Source: Lachnospiraceae bacterium
Lineage (GTDB): Bacteria; Bacillota; Clostridia; Lachnospirales; Lachnospiraceae
Length of the DNA: 64,000 bases
Assembly: GCA_019421365.1 (NCBI GenBank)
Contig: JAHZFJ010000017.1
Location: 19,664-83,663, forward strand
Reading direction: 5' to 3'
Part shown: piece after piece, positions 1 to 8,235 of the stretch
Numbering within the stretch: position 1 is the stretch's first letter
How the letters are laid out: the number at the start of each line of letters is the position of its first letter
Translations under genes and position numbers: made by a program
Notes under the pieces: generated by a model
What the model saw: the letters and a program-made list of their open reading frames with translations, nothing else
The model's database searches: none
What the model was told of the DNA's origin: nothing

Positions 1-1154
1 CCATCTTCCGTTAAGGTATCCACTGCACCTAGTCCATTCTCAACAATAAACAAAGGCTTTTGATAACGATCATATAGCGCATTCATTGTTATACGAAGTC
101 CTAATGGATCAATTTGCCATCCCCACTCACTTGCTTTCAGATGAGGATTACGAAGCCCAGAGATTACATTGCCTGCAGTCTTTTCACCTACATCAGGATT
201 CGCGCTTGTAAGTCTAGATGTATAATAGCTAAACGCGATATAATCAACTGTATTCTCTCTTAAGATTCTCTCATCTTCTGGGTCCATCTCAATATGAATC
301 TGATTTCTTTCTAAGAATCTCTTCGCATAATTAGGATAAGCTCCTCTTGATTGTACATCAATAAAGAAATAGTTACCTTTATCCTTCTCCATTGCATCAA
401 ACACATCTTCTGGATCGCATGAATATGAATAATATTGTCCTGCTGCTAACATACAACCAACTTTGTTGTTAGGATCAATCTCATGTGCTAACTTTGTTGC
501 AAGTGCAGAAGCTACCAGTTCATTATGCGCTGCTTGGTATTTTACTTGTACTTCATCTTCACCATCACGGAACATAATTCCTGCTCCCATAAAAGGAAGG
601 TGCATCAACATATTGATTTCATTAAAAGTCATCCAGTACTTAACTTTTCCTTTAAATCTCTTAAAGATTACCTCACAATATCTTACATAAGCATCGATTA
701 ATTTACGACTTCTCCAAGAACCATATTTTTGCTCTAACGCAAGAGGTACATCAAAGTGGCAGATTGTAACCACTGGTTCAATATTATAACTTAACAGTTC
801 GTCAATAAATGCTTCATAGAAAGCCAATCCCTCTTCATTTGGTTCTGCTTCTTCCCCTGTAGGGAAGATTCTTGACCAAGCAAATGAAAATCTGTAGCAT
901 TTGAATCCCATCTCTGCGAACAGTTTGATATCTTCTTTATAATTATGATACATATCAATGGCTTCATGAGATGGAAAATAAGCATCTTCTGGTAGCTCAT
1001 TGTAATGTAATTTTCCTTGCATTACCGCACGACGATGTTCTCCCCAAGGAATTACATCTACAGTTCCAAGCCCTTTATTACCTTCTAGGTATCCACCTTC
1101 ACACTGGTTTGCCGCCGTTGCGCCTCCCCATAAAAAATCCTTTGGTAAACTCAT
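1..1154 (-). CDS. 6-phospho-beta-glucosidase, GH1 (3' part outside window)
   Basis: Retaining glycosidase of family GH1. It would cleave phosphorylated beta-glucosides such as cellobiose-6-phosphate delivered by the PTS next door. Seen: an N-terminal start MSLPKDFLWGGATAANQCEG; the acid/base motif TFNEIN near 606-640; and the nucleophile motif IVENGLGAVD near the window edge, so about 384 residues are present of a usual ~470. The ATG at 1152-1154 is preceded by a GGAG-type ribosome site. It is the last gene of a leftward operon after the antiterminator and the EIIBCA gene. The 6-phospho preference is inferred from PTS linkage. The C-terminus lies beyond base 1. Confidence 0.93.
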   Translation of the reverse strand, partial: MSLPKDFLWGGATAANQCEGGYLEGNKGLGTVDVIPWGEHRRAVMQGKLHYNELPEDAYFPSHEAIDMYHNYKEDIKLFAEMGFKCYRFSFAWSRIFPTGEEAEPNEEGLAFYEAFIDELLSYNIEPVVTICHFDVPLALEQKYGSWRSRKLIDAYVRYCEVIFKRFKGKVKYWMTFNEINMLMHLPFMGAGIMFRDGEDEVQVKYQAAHNELVASALATKLAHEIDPNNKVGCMLAAGQYYSYSCDPEDVFDAMEKDKGNYFFIDVQSRGAYPNYAKRFLERNQIHIEMDPEDERILRENTVDYIAFSYYTSRLTSANPDVGEKTAGNVISGLRNPHLKASEWGWQIDPLGLRITMNALYDRYQKPLFIVENGLGAVDTLTED

Positions 1155-1220
1155 ATAATATTGCTCCTTCCGTAATCTAGTCTACTTCAAATCTAAGCAA
1201 TTGCAGAACTCTTTGTAATG

Positions 1221-1372
1221 GCGACAAACATATCAATGTGTTTTATGTCTGCCGTTACAATTTCCCGAATTGTGTTAAACGTCACATACAATGTTATTTA
1301 TTGCATGGGTAAGTAACACAATTTTAGGAAAATTGTAGTAGGTAGCCTTAAAACACAGATATGTTTGTCGAC
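1221..1372. repeat. ~150-bp imperfect palindrome between PTS and glucosidase genes
   Basis: The left arm starts GCGACAAACATATC at 1221 and the right arm ends GATATGTTTGTCGAC at about 1372. Matching blocks continue inwards: GTGTTTTA with TAAAACAC, then ACAATTT..AATTGTGTTA with TAACACAATTTT..AAATTGT. This leaves a loop of about 25-30 nt. The arms are roughly 60 nt with scattered mismatches. In RNA it would fold into one long hairpin between the two genes. It could be a processing or stability element or a miniature mobile repeat. No second copy was noticed in the window. Confidence 0.7.
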
Positions 1373-1404
1373 ATGGAGAAGAGTTTTGCAATTTCCAATC
1401 TTAT

Positions 1405-3291
1405 CTACTTAACAACTTTGATTATTTCTTCGCCTACAACTACTTTTCGGTCAGTTACTGCTAATACTTCCTCATAATCAGCTGTATTACTAATAATAAC
1501 TGGTGTTACTACTTCAAAACCTTGGCTCTGTATTCCTTTTATATCAAAATCTAACAAATGTGTACCAACTTCTACACGGTCACCCGTCTTAACATGAGCT
1601 GTATAATATTTACCTTCTAAACGAACCGTATCAATACCAACATGGATTAAGATTTCAATACCATCATCACTTGTGATACCAATTGCATGCTTTGTATCAA
1701 AAACCATCGAAATAGTTCCATTAACAGGTGATACTACTTTACCTTCTGTTGGGATAATCGCCATACCTTTACCTAAGATTTCTCCTGCGAATGTTTCGTC
1801 GCTAACATCTTTTAACTCAATTGCTTCCCCAGTAATTGGAGCGCAAACTACATCTGTATTATTAGTTGTTTTTACTGCTAAATTATTCTCTTTCTTGTCT
1901 ACTTTTTTATCTACTGTTGCATCTTCTGTTACAGGATCTTTATAGATAATAAATGTTATAACAAATGCAATTACAACACTGATTACTGCACCAATACATG
2001 CAAAATAGAATGTTGACATTGTATCTCCACCAATATAACTTGGTAATGTTAAGAATCCCGGAGAACCACCTGCGTAGTTAGCTACTTTGAAGATTCCCAT
2101 GAATAAACCACCAATTGTTCCACCAATCATAGATGCGTACAATGGAGTCTTAAAACGTAAGTTAACACCATATAACGCTGGCTCTGTAATACCACATACC
2201 CCTGTGATACCCGCTGACATTGCTAGTTGTTTGATATCAGATTTTTTTGATTTAAATGCTACAGCAAGTGCTGCACCACCTTGAGCTACATTTGAAGCTA
2301 ACATACCAGGATAAATAATTGCATCATATCCTAATGTCATACGATTGTTAATACCGATTGGAACTAAGCCATAATGTGTACCTGTCATAACCAATAATGG
2401 AGTTAATCCACCAAGTAATGTTGGAACTAACCAACTACAATATGATTCAATTGTTTTAATACCATTTCCAATAAGGTTACTAATGTTGTATCCGATTGGT
2501 CCTATAACTACTAATGTTATGATACCAGTAACTGCAATTGTTATTAATGGTTTTGAGAAGAACTTAATTGCTTTTGGTGAAATCTTATCAGCAATTGGCT
2601 CCACATAAGACATAAACCATACTGCTAAAATAATAGGTAATACAGATGATGAATAACTAGCAAGTGAAATTGGTAAACCAAAAACATGAATACCAGTACC
2701 TGCTTCTTTTGCTGTATTTACCATTGATACGAAGTTTGGATGTAATAGAATACCACCAATCATCATTGCCAAATACGCGTTACATTTAAACTTCTTAGCA
2801 GCTGAATTAGCAAGTAATATTGGTAAGAAATAAAACGCTGAATCCGCCATGAAGTTAATTACTTGGTAAGTTTGTGCTTCTGTGGAAATCAATTTAAACG
2901 CTACTAAAATCGCAAGTACTGCCTTTAACATACCTGCTGCTGTAATTGCAGGTAGAATTGGTGTAAAGATACCTGTGATAGTATCAATTACTTTAGCACC
3001 TTTTGATCGTTTATCTTCTTCTTTAGCGCTTTCAGTTCCTACATCTAAGTCTGCTATCTTTGTAATCTCTTTATATACATTACCAACATCACTACCAATA
3101 ATAACTTGGTATTGACCTGCATTACTAACAACCCCCATAACACCTGATGTACTCTTTAATGCGTCTGTATTTGCTTTACTCTCATCTTTAAGATTAAATC
3201 TTAATCTTGTTGCACAATGTGTTAATGAAGCAACATTTTCTTTTCCGCCTACGAGTCCTAATATGCTCTCGCCTAATTTCTTGTAGTCCAT
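1405..3291 (-). CDS. bglP: PTS beta-glucoside-specific EIIBCA permease
   Basis: Phosphotransferase permease of 628 residues that imports and phosphorylates beta-glucosides at the membrane. Domain order is EIIB (about 1-90, phospho-cysteine C26 in LTHCATRLRF), EIIC (about 105-460, ten or so membrane segments and GITEPALYGVNL), then EIIA (about 490-628, phospho-histidine H550 in LIHVGIDTVRLEG). Length and BCA order match the BglP/BglF subfamily. It lies between the antiterminator and the 6-phospho-beta-glucosidase. A RAT/terminator sits in its leader, so expression needs active LicT-like protein. Exact sugar specificity cannot be read from sequence. Confidence 0.95.
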   Translation of the reverse strand: MDYKKLGESILGLVGGKENVASLTHCATRLRFNLKDESKANTDALKSTSGVMGVVSNAGQYQVIIGSDVGNVYKEITKIADLDVGTESAKEEDKRSKGAKVIDTITGIFTPILPAITAAGMLKAVLAILVAFKLISTEAQTYQVINFMADSAFYFLPILLANSAAKKFKCNAYLAMMIGGILLHPNFVSMVNTAKEAGTGIHVFGLPISLASYSSSVLPIILAVWFMSYVEPIADKISPKAIKFFSKPLITIAVTGIITLVVIGPIGYNISNLIGNGIKTIESYCSWLVPTLLGGLTPLLVMTGTHYGLVPIGINNRMTLGYDAIIYPGMLASNVAQGGAALAVAFKSKKSDIKQLAMSAGITGVCGITEPALYGVNLRFKTPLYASMIGGTIGGLFMGIFKVANYAGGSPGFLTLPSYIGGDTMSTFYFACIGAVISVVIAFVITFIIYKDPVTEDATVDKKVDKKENNLAVKTTNNTDVVCAPITGEAIELKDVSDETFAGEILGKGMAIIPTEGKVVSPVNGTISMVFDTKHAIGITSDDGIEILIHVGIDTVRLEGKYYTAHVKTGDRVEVGTHLLDFDIKGIQSQGFEVVTPVIISNTADYEEVLAVTDRKVVVGEEIIKVVK

Positions 3292-3316
3292 ATCCTTAAC
3301 CTTCCTTCCTTTGAAT

Positions 3317-3373
3317 AAAAAAATACCTAAACTAATCCTTCTAGGTAAAATCTAGCGAGATTAATTTAGGTAT
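3317..3373 (-). terminator. Conditional terminator before the PTS gene
   Basis: On the minus strand ATACCTAAATTAATC pairs with GGATTAGTTTAGGTAT and is followed by seven T residues. Its 5' arm overlaps the RAT at 3369-3395, so antiterminator binding there would stop the hairpin forming. Confidence 0.88.
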
Positions 3374-3395
3374 AGCCTACTTAAAGTAACAATCC
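3369..3395 (-). promoter_or_regulatory. RAT antiterminator site 2
   Basis: Minus-strand GGATTGTTACT-TTAAGT-AGGCTATACC closely follows the ribonucleic antiterminator pattern bound by LicT/SacY/BglG proteins. It begins 10 nt after the antiterminator stop codon and overlaps the terminator stem. Its middle is 2 nt shorter than in site 1. Confidence 0.88.
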
Positions 3396-3405
3396 TATTA
3401 ATCGT

Positions 3406-4239
3406 TTACTTCGATGTAATTCTTTTAATATGCAGAGTCAGATAAATCATCTCATCCTCTGTTAAATCACATCCATATTCTTGTTTGATGAATTCTTTCA
3501 CTTTCTTCGTACATGCGTACTCTTCTTTACATTGTTGTTTTAATACTGCAAGGAAATGTTCATCTTGATCTTTGATCACAGTTCCTGATAAAACACGCTG
3601 TGCAAAAAACTTTACGTGCGTAATAAAACGCTCATAATGAACGGAATACTCATCTAGTTCCATATTAAAATGATACTTCACTATGTTAATAATTTGTTGC
3701 ATCATCTTTGCCATAACCGTGGCTTTTTGCATGGATATCTCATCCATAGATGCATTAACCAGATGTAGTGCAATGAAACCAGCTTCATCTTCTGGTAATT
3801 GAATCCCAAGTCTTCTCTTTATAATGTCTAAAGCTTCTTTACCTATTAGGTATTCATGATTATAGAATTTCTTAATCTCCCATAACAAAGCATTCTTTAT
3901 TGCTACTCCATTCTTATTTCGTTCAATTGCAAAATTTATATGGTCTGTTAATGATATGAATATATTATCATTTAACTTTTGTCCTAATGATGCTCTTGCA
4001 AAATTAATGATCTCATTAGTAACTTGAATATGCTCGAATGGAATCTTTTCTAAAATCTTCACTAACTGATTGGTATTTGCTTTATCATTACATGTATATA
4101 GCTTCTCAATCAGACTTGAATCAATTTCATCACCTGGGCTCTTTTTAAAACCTAATCCACAACCCATGGCTAATACTTCGTTACCATTTTCATCATAAGT
4201 TCTAATTAAATTATTGTTAATTACTTTAACAATTTTCAT
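3406..4239 (-). CDS. licT: BglG/LicT-family transcription antiterminator
   Basis: RNA-binding antiterminator of 277 residues, controlled by PTS phosphorylation. The CAT RNA-binding domain is about 1-56 (MKIVKVINNNLIRTYDENG). Two PRD domains follow, at about 70-170 and 175-277. The regulatory histidines fall at H100, H159, H208 and H270, nearly the positions known from Bacillus LicT. By family knowledge EII phosphorylates PRD1 to inactivate it without substrate, and HPr phosphorylates PRD2 to activate it. It heads the operon and has a RAT in its own leader, so it likely controls itself as well as the PTS gene. Confidence 0.95.
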   Translation of the reverse strand: MKIVKVINNNLIRTYDENGNEVLAMGCGLGFKKSPGDEIDSSLIEKLYTCNDKANTNQLVKILEKIPFEHIQVTNEIINFARASLGQKLNDNIFISLTDHINFAIERNKNGVAIKNALLWEIKKFYNHEYLIGKEALDIIKRRLGIQLPEDEAGFIALHLVNASMDEISMQKATVMAKMMQQIINIVKYHFNMELDEYSVHYERFITHVKFFAQRVLSGTVIKDQDEHFLAVLKQQCKEEYACTKKVKEFIKQEYGCDLTEDEMIYLTLHIKRITSK

Positions 4240-4303
4240 AATACCTTCGTCTTCCTTTTGTTTGTGCTAAAAGTGTTAACTGTTTACTTCCTAGTTAAGG
4301 GTC

Positions 4304-4360
4304 AAAAAAAGGCCATACTTCACTTATGAATATAAAATAGTTTCATAAAGTGGTATAGCC
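4304..4360 (-). terminator. Conditional terminator in the antiterminator leader
   Basis: Minus-strand GGCTATACCACTTTATGAA pairs with TTCATAAGTGAAGTATGGCC, followed by TTTTTTT. The 5' arm is shared with the RAT at 4352-4380. Confidence 0.9.
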
Positions 4361-4380
4361 TGCTTAACCAGTAACAATCC
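4352..4380 (-). promoter_or_regulatory. RAT antiterminator site 1
   Basis: Minus-strand GGATTGTTACT-GGTTAAGC-AGGCTATACC (29 nt) matches the classical bgl/lic RAT. It lies about 15 nt after the predicted transcription start and ahead of the overlapping terminator. Confidence 0.92.
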
Positions 4381-4400
4381 AACTGTTATTTGATAAATAC

Positions 4401-4429
4401 ATCATATCACGTGATTTGATATATGTCAA
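4401..4429 (-). promoter_or_regulatory. Promoter of the beta-glucoside operon
   Basis: On the minus strand -35 TTGACA (4424-4429) and -10 TATGAT (4401-4406) are separated by 17 nt, a near-consensus housekeeping promoter. The spacer holds an ATCACGTGAT palindrome. The rest of the gap up to 4560 is AT-rich and shows nothing else. Confidence 0.75.
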
Positions 4430-4563
4430 CAATATTTTATCTTTTTCAACACAAATTCTATATCTTTTTACTAGTATACATATAATTTCTTTACTTTATC
4501 TTTATTATAATGGCATAAACTTATTAAAACTATGCGAAATATATTAACACGTAATAACCATAT

Positions 4564-4602
4564 AAGAAACTCCCAACTTAGCATAAGCTAATCGGGAGTT
4601 TC
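4564..4602 (-). terminator. Hairpin after hcp
   Basis: GAAACTCCC (4566-4574) pairs with GGGAGTTTC (4594-4602), with an inner TTAGC/GCTAA stem. It lies just past the hcp stop codon. The U-tract is weak (TTCTTATATGG). Confidence 0.6.
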
Positions 4603-4629
4603 TACACAATAATTTATTATGATTATCTA

Positions 4630-6483
4630 TTACTGTAATTTACTTAACAACTCTTCCACATCAAGTCCATGAACCATACAAGCTTCTTCTAATGTTTCTG
4701 CTTGTGATGATGGGCAACCTAGGCAATGCATTCCTGATTCCATTAACACTCTTGCATTATCAGGATTTAATTGAAGAACATCTCCAATAATCATATCTTT
4801 CGAAATTACTCCCTCTTCTACCTGCGCAGTTTTTACTTCATCTCCGAAGAATAATTCCATGTCTTCTTCTACTGTAGAGATTCCAGCAATTCCGAAGTTA
4901 TCTACTAATACTTTCGCTACATTTGGAGAAAGGAATCCAGGAAGTGTTGGTCCTAAGTGAATTTCTTTTACTCCAAGATATAATAAACTCAATAATACGA
5001 TTACAGCTTTTTGTTCATACCAAGCAATGTTATAGATGATTGGTAACTCGTTGATATCTGCTAAACCAAATACTTCTTTTAGTTTAAGTGCGATTAGAGC
5101 TAATGAGTATGAATCATTACATTGACCTGCGTCAAGAACTCTTGGAATACCACCGATATCCCCTAGATTTAACTTGTTGTATTTATATTTTGCACAACCA
5201 GCTGTTAAGATTACAGTATCTTTTGGAAGCGCCTTCGCAAAGTCTGTGTAATAGTTTCTTGATTTTGCTCTACCATCACAACCTGCCATTACTACGAATT
5301 TCTTAATTGCACCAGATTTTACTGCATCCACTACTGCGTCTGCTAGAGCAAATACTTGTGCATGTGCGAATCCACCAACGATTTCACCTGTTTCAATTTC
5401 TGTAGGAGCTGGACATTTCTTAGCTAGTTCAATGATTTCAGAGAAATCTTTTTGGCTTCCAGCCTCACCTTCAATATGCTTGCAGCCTACATAGCCAGCT
5501 GCTCCTGTTGTAAACATTCTATCTTTATAAGATGCTTTTGGAGGCACAATACAGTTTGTAGTCATTAAGATTGGTCCGTTAAAGCTTTCGAATTCTTCTT
5601 TTTGTTTCCACCAAGCGTTACCATAGTTACCTACTAAGTGGCTATATTTCTTAAGTTGAGGATAGTAATGTGCTGGCAACATTTCTGAATGTGTATAAAC
5701 ATCAACGCCTGTTCCTTCTGTTTGAATCAATAATTGTTCAAGATCTGATAAATCGTGGCCAGAAACTAAGATACCAGGGTTCTTGCCTACACCAATATTA
5801 ACCTTTGTGATTTCTGGATTTCCGTAAGTTGTTGTATTTGCTGTGTCTAGTAATGCCATACCATCTACGCCAAATTTACCTGTTTCTAATGTTAATGCTA
5901 CTAAATCATCTGCTGTTAAAGAATCATCTAATAATTTTGCTAAAGTATCTTGCATGAATGCATCGATTTCTTCGTTGTCATAACCTAGCGCGTTTGCATG
6001 TTTTGAATATGCTGATAATCCTTTTAATCCATAGGTAATTAATTCTCTTAGAGAACGAATATCTTCGTTTTCAGTTGCTAATACACCAACATCATCAGAT
6101 TCCGCTTTTTCTTTAAGAATTTTATTCTCATCACCAGACCATAATGCTGCGTCAGATAAACCTTCTTTACTTGATAGTTGTTCCATTAACTCATTCTTCT
6201 TAGCAATTGTTTCTTTTACTCTTACATAGAAGATTTCATCATCAAAGTTTGCATTCGTAATTGTTGTGAAAAGGTTTAATGTGATAAAATGATTTACTTC
6301 TTTGCTAATCTCTTTGCCTTCTTTTCTTAGACGTGTAGTAACATCTGATAGCCCCTTAGTAACATATACTAATAAATCTTGCATGTTTGCTAAGTCTACA
6401 CTTTTACCACAAACCCCACCTTTAGTACAACCTTTGTTACCTGCTGTTTCTTGACATTGATAGCAGAACATATTCTTATCCAT
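4630..6483 (-). CDS. hcp: Hydroxylamine reductase (hybrid cluster protein) with C-terminal DUF1858
   Basis: Hybrid cluster protein, linked in other bacteria to reduction of NO or hydroxylamine under nitrosative stress; cytoplasmic. Seen: the N-terminal Fe-S cysteines FCYQCQETAGNKGC..GGVCGK, and later conserved cysteines in MTTNCIVPP, GYVGCKHIEG, VVMAGCDGR and LTAGCAKYK. The last ~60 residues (IIGDVLQLNPDNARVLMESG, then HCLGCPSS) form a DUF1858-type domain, so this 617-residue protein is longer than the usual ~550. I use the second ATG (6483) because GGAGG lies 8 nt upstream; the ATG at 6498 would overlap that site. A Crp/Fnr-type site lies at -41.5. Confidence 0.94.
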   Translation of the reverse strand: MDKNMFCYQCQETAGNKGCTKGGVCGKSVDLANMQDLLVYVTKGLSDVTTRLRKEGKEISKEVNHFITLNLFTTITNANFDDEIFYVRVKETIAKKNELMEQLSSKEGLSDAALWSGDENKILKEKAESDDVGVLATENEDIRSLRELITYGLKGLSAYSKHANALGYDNEEIDAFMQDTLAKLLDDSLTADDLVALTLETGKFGVDGMALLDTANTTTYGNPEITKVNIGVGKNPGILVSGHDLSDLEQLLIQTEGTGVDVYTHSEMLPAHYYPQLKKYSHLVGNYGNAWWKQKEEFESFNGPILMTTNCIVPPKASYKDRMFTTGAAGYVGCKHIEGEAGSQKDFSEIIELAKKCPAPTEIETGEIVGGFAHAQVFALADAVVDAVKSGAIKKFVVMAGCDGRAKSRNYYTDFAKALPKDTVILTAGCAKYKYNKLNLGDIGGIPRVLDAGQCNDSYSLALIALKLKEVFGLADINELPIIYNIAWYEQKAVIVLLSLLYLGVKEIHLGPTLPGFLSPNVAKVLVDNFGIAGISTVEEDMELFFGDEVKTAQVEEGVISKDMIIGDVLQLNPDNARVLMESGMHCLGCPSSQAETLEEACMVHGLDVEELLSKLQ

Positions 6484-6563
6484 CCTTAATTCCTCCATTT
6501 TCTATTCATTAATTTTAAATGTATTCTTATACGACGCTAGCGCCGTTCATAACTCATGTGCTT

Positions 6564-6605
6564 ATTATATTCAGATCCTCTTTTAATTTCTGTTGTTTTT
6601 ACAAC
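6564..6605 (-). promoter_or_regulatory. hcp promoter with Crp/Fnr-type activator site
   Basis: Minus-strand -10 TATAAT (6564-6569) lies downstream of the palindrome GTTGT-AAAA-ACAAC (6592-6605). The palindrome centre is 29.5 nt from the -10, which puts it at about -41.5, the class II activator position for Crp/Fnr proteins. The same 14-mer and spacing recur at 7331-7372. Confidence 0.75.
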
Positions 6606-6675
6606 GAGGTATAATTTATTAAATAATTTTATTATGCTAGTCATTGTATTGTAATTAAACAAAATTGCACTTAAT

Positions 6676-7272
6676 CTACTTTCCCTTAATTGTAAATTCA
6701 CAATTTTCTTTGTTATCATAATCCAATGATGTCATAGCCAGACACCCCTTAACAAAACTATCTCTCACCAAATCATAACGATTCTCTAGTCTAGATTCCT
6801 CAGACCAAAATTCCTCATGTAAGTTAGCCGTACGAATCCAAACAACTTGATTGTCCTCCTCCTGTTGTATCATGTTTACATGATCACATGGCATTCCATC
6901 AAGTAATGTATTATTTAAAAAGGCGAAGGCTTCTTTTGCGGTTGTTTCCATAGTCAAGTCAGTTATCTTTTTCCCAACCTCATATGCGACCTCTTCTATT
7001 TCTTCCATAGTAATATTAGATTCTACTAATCGTTCTACCGCGAAAGCTAATCTTCTCTCAACCAAATGTACTTTTTCTTGTAACCAACCATGAATATTAT
7101 CTGTTTGGATAAAGTTCTCAAGATCTCCTTCTGGTAAAGTTTCAAAGTCTGACTGTAATACTGGTACTACCGTATCCTTTCCTAAACGATTTGCTAACTC
7201 ATTTGCTAAGTTGTTTTGAATCTCTATTTTACGATATAACCAGTAATGAATTGGTCCTAAAAATGCACTCAT
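6676..7272 (-). CDS. Unknown protein co-regulated with hcp
   Basis: A 198-residue soluble protein starting MSAFLGPIHYWLYRKIEIQN. I do not recognise the family with certainty. It is largely helical and charged, with a GMPCDHVN motif near 145 and a TANLHEEFW motif near 168; these conserved-looking Cys/His residues could bind metal or heme (inference). It lies between hcp and a divergent Crp/Fnr regulator and has its own promoter, with an activator site spaced exactly as at hcp. A role in NO or redox stress is therefore likely. No membrane segment or signal peptide is seen. Confidence 0.8.
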   Translation of the reverse strand: MSAFLGPIHYWLYRKIEIQNNLANELANRLGKDTVVPVLQSDFETLPEGDLENFIQTDNIHGWLQEKVHLVERRLAFAVERLVESNITMEEIEEVAYEVGKKITDLTMETTAKEAFAFLNNTLLDGMPCDHVNMIQQEEDNQVVWIRTANLHEEFWSEESRLENRYDLVRDSFVKGCLAMTSLDYDNKENCEFTIKGK

Positions 7273-7330
7273 ATTGTTCTCCTATTCTTCTTATCTTTTT
7301 ATTTTAACTGTTTTATTTGCTTATGTGGTT

Positions 7331-7386
7331 ATTATAATGTACTTCTTGATAAAATTCTGTTGTTTTTACAACAAAGTTGTTATACT
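7331..7386. promoter_or_regulatory. Divergent promoters sharing one Crp/Fnr-type palindrome
   Basis: The palindrome GTTGTTTTTACAAC (7359-7372) serves both directions. Leftwards, TATAAT (7331-7336) gives a site centre at about -41.5 for the gene ending at 6676. Rightwards, TATACT (7381-7386) puts the site over the -35 region (about -27) of the regulator gene. This suggests activation to the left and self-repression to the right. Confidence 0.7.
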
Positions 7387-7425
7387 ATTACTTATAACTC
7401 AAAATATCAATACGAAGGAGCGAAT

Positions 7426-8121
7426 ATGAATACAATAAAACCAGAATACATTAATATAATTGCATCTTCTAAATTATTTGAAGGGATATGCGCAGATGAA
7501 ATCGTAGGGTTACTCCCTTGTCTATCTGCTACAGAACAAAATTATAAAAAAGACAGTTACATCTATCACATGGGGGATACTACTACAAAGATTGGTTTAG
7601 TGATATCCGGATGTGTGCATCTTGTAAAAGAAGATTACTGGGGAAATCACACCATATTATCAGAAGTTATGCCTGGTGAATTCTTTGGTGAGGCATATGC
7701 TTGTCTGAAAACAGAATCATTAACAATTAGTTGCGTTTCGACCGAACCAACTACAATCTTATTCTTAGATATTCAGAAAGTTATAACAGTTTGTACCTCT
7801 GCTTGTAACTTTCATACGAGATTAATTCAGAATCTAATGATGGTATTAGCACAGAAGAATGTCCTACTCACACAAAAACTTGACCATATTAGCAAACGTT
7901 CAACAAGAGACAAATTACTCTCCTACCTTTCTGCACAAGCAACAAAACAACACTCAAATACATTCACTATTCCATTTAATAGACAACAGTTAGCGGATTA
8001 TCTTTCTGTTGATCGAAGTGCGATGTCAAATGAATTGTGTAAGTTACGTGACCAAGGATTATTAACTTTTTACAAAAACTCGTTCACTCTTTCACAATTA
8101 TCTATGGCAGAATTAAAATAA
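7426..8121 (+). CDS. Crp/Fnr-family regulator, probably of hcp
   Basis: Regulator of 231 residues with an N-terminal cyclic-nucleotide-binding-like beta barrel (about 15-130) and a C-terminal HTH (RQQLADYLSVDRSAMSNELC, about 185-205). It lacks the N-terminal cysteine cluster of true FNR but has eight scattered cysteines. I choose the ATG at 7426 because GAAGGAG precedes it; an upstream in-frame ATG at 7360 lies inside the operator. Its position next to hcp and the matching palindromes suggest an HcpR-like role in NO sensing. Heme binding is possible but not visible. Confidence 0.88.
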   Translation: MNTIKPEYINIIASSKLFEGICADEIVGLLPCLSATEQNYKKDSYIYHMGDTTTKIGLVISGCVHLVKEDYWGNHTILSEVMPGEFFGEAYACLKTESLTISCVSTEPTTILFLDIQKVITVCTSACNFHTRLIQNLMMVLAQKNVLLTQKLDHISKRSTRDKLLSYLSAQATKQHSNTFTIPFNRQQLADYLSVDRSAMSNELCKLRDQGLLTFYKNSFTLSQLSMAELK

Positions 8122-8173
8122 TGTTAAGGTTCTGCTAAATTTTTATAAATTCAAACATATATGAATTTATTTT

Positions 8174-8206
8174 GATATAATGTATTATGTAAATCTATTT
8201 TACATA
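8174..8206 (+). promoter_or_regulatory. Promoter of the CorC-like leader transcript, with palindrome
   Basis: An extended -10 (TG-A-TATAAT, -10 hexamer 8176-8181) lies 50 nt before the leader ORF. The inverted repeat TATGTAAA..TTTTACATA (8186-8206) covers the predicted start site and could be an operator. Another repeat, AAATTCA..TGAATTT, sits upstream at about 8146-8167. Confidence 0.55.
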
Positions 8207-8235
8207 TACTGAAATCAAGGAGGCTTTTAATTACT

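Noticed and set aside
6537..6719. 60-codon minus-strand frame upstream of hcp
   Set aside because: It covers the hcp promoter and activator site and has no ribosome site or protein-like pattern.
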